A DNA stretch of 32,672 nt. Origin: Natrialbaceae archaeon Tc-Br11_E2g14 (lineage in GTDB: Archaea > Halobacteriota > Halobacteria > Halobacteriales > Natrialbaceae). The stretch lies in assembly GCA_001564275.1 (NCBI GenBank), contig LKND01000033.1, positions 1 to 32,672 of the forward strand, given 5' to 3'. The notes below the pieces were generated by a model. It searched no databases. It was not told where the DNA came from and saw only the letters and a program-made list of their open reading frames with translations. Position numbers and translations under genes: made by a program. Below, in pieces: positions 32,665-32,672 of the stretch; within the stretch, counting starts at the first letter, position 1, and each line of letters starts with the position of its first letter.

Positions 32665-32672
32665 GTCTCGAC

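Noticed and set aside
1-32672. CRISPR array, replication origin, or rRNA operon
   Set aside because: No regularly spaced repeats, no Orc1/Cdc6 or repeated origin boxes, and no rRNA-like sequence were seen in the window.

Overview
The window is chromosomal DNA of a halophilic archaeon (class Halobacteria). The evidence is strongly acidic proteins, high GC with very frequent CTCGAG, archaeal EF-1alpha followed directly by ribosomal protein uS10, archaeal pelota and RqcH/NEMF, a HalOD1 domain, Tat-type secretion signals, and leaderless genes with a TATA box about 25-30 nt upstream of the start codon. The heavy CTCGAG use would fit the Natrialbaceae, but I cannot name a species.

Layout. 1-5444 is housekeeping: pelota (cut by the left edge), a small membrane protein, an ACT-domain protein overlapping homoserine dehydrogenase, a 656-nt non-coding gap with an 82-nt palindromic element, then EF-1alpha and uS10. 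5622-6416 has a rhomboid protease and tRNA-Ala(CGC), followed by a noncoding stretch with duplicated and inverted copies of the tRNA 3' end. 6955-9023 holds a Tat-exported subtilase and, 40 bp upstream of its start codon, a complete IS6-type element with an 8-bp target duplication. 9086-16489 has an AI-2E permease, RqcH, a HalOD1 protein divergent from dihydroxyacid dehydratase (ilvD), and a D-2-hydroxyacid dehydrogenase. 16651-24150 has a lipoprotein beta-propeller, an Nmad3-like protein divergent from a family 2 glycosyltransferase, a DMT permease, an ABC exporter and a second glycosyltransferase. 24423-26480 has two small conserved haloarchaeal proteins (one with a SepF-like look), an M14-like deacylase and tRNA-Pro(GGG). 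26682-30804 has a FemAB-like acyltransferase and an alkaline-phosphatase-superfamily enzyme in one operon, divergent from a DegT-type PLP enzyme. 30853-32664 has an M20 amidohydrolase divergent from cytidine deaminase.

How genes may work together. Pelota and RqcH are two arms of ribosome rescue lying 9.6 kb apart. The ACT protein and homoserine dehydrogenase look like separate regulatory and catalytic parts of threonine/methionine synthesis. The stretch 19-31 kb is enriched in surface-glycan type functions (two GT2s, an ABC exporter of the PglK/MsbA kind, FemAB, AlkP-like, DegT). The most speculative point is the Nmad3-like protein head-to-head with a GT2, which could hint at DNA hypermodification. 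I saw no CRISPR, no integrase, no replication initiator, and no confirmed new system.
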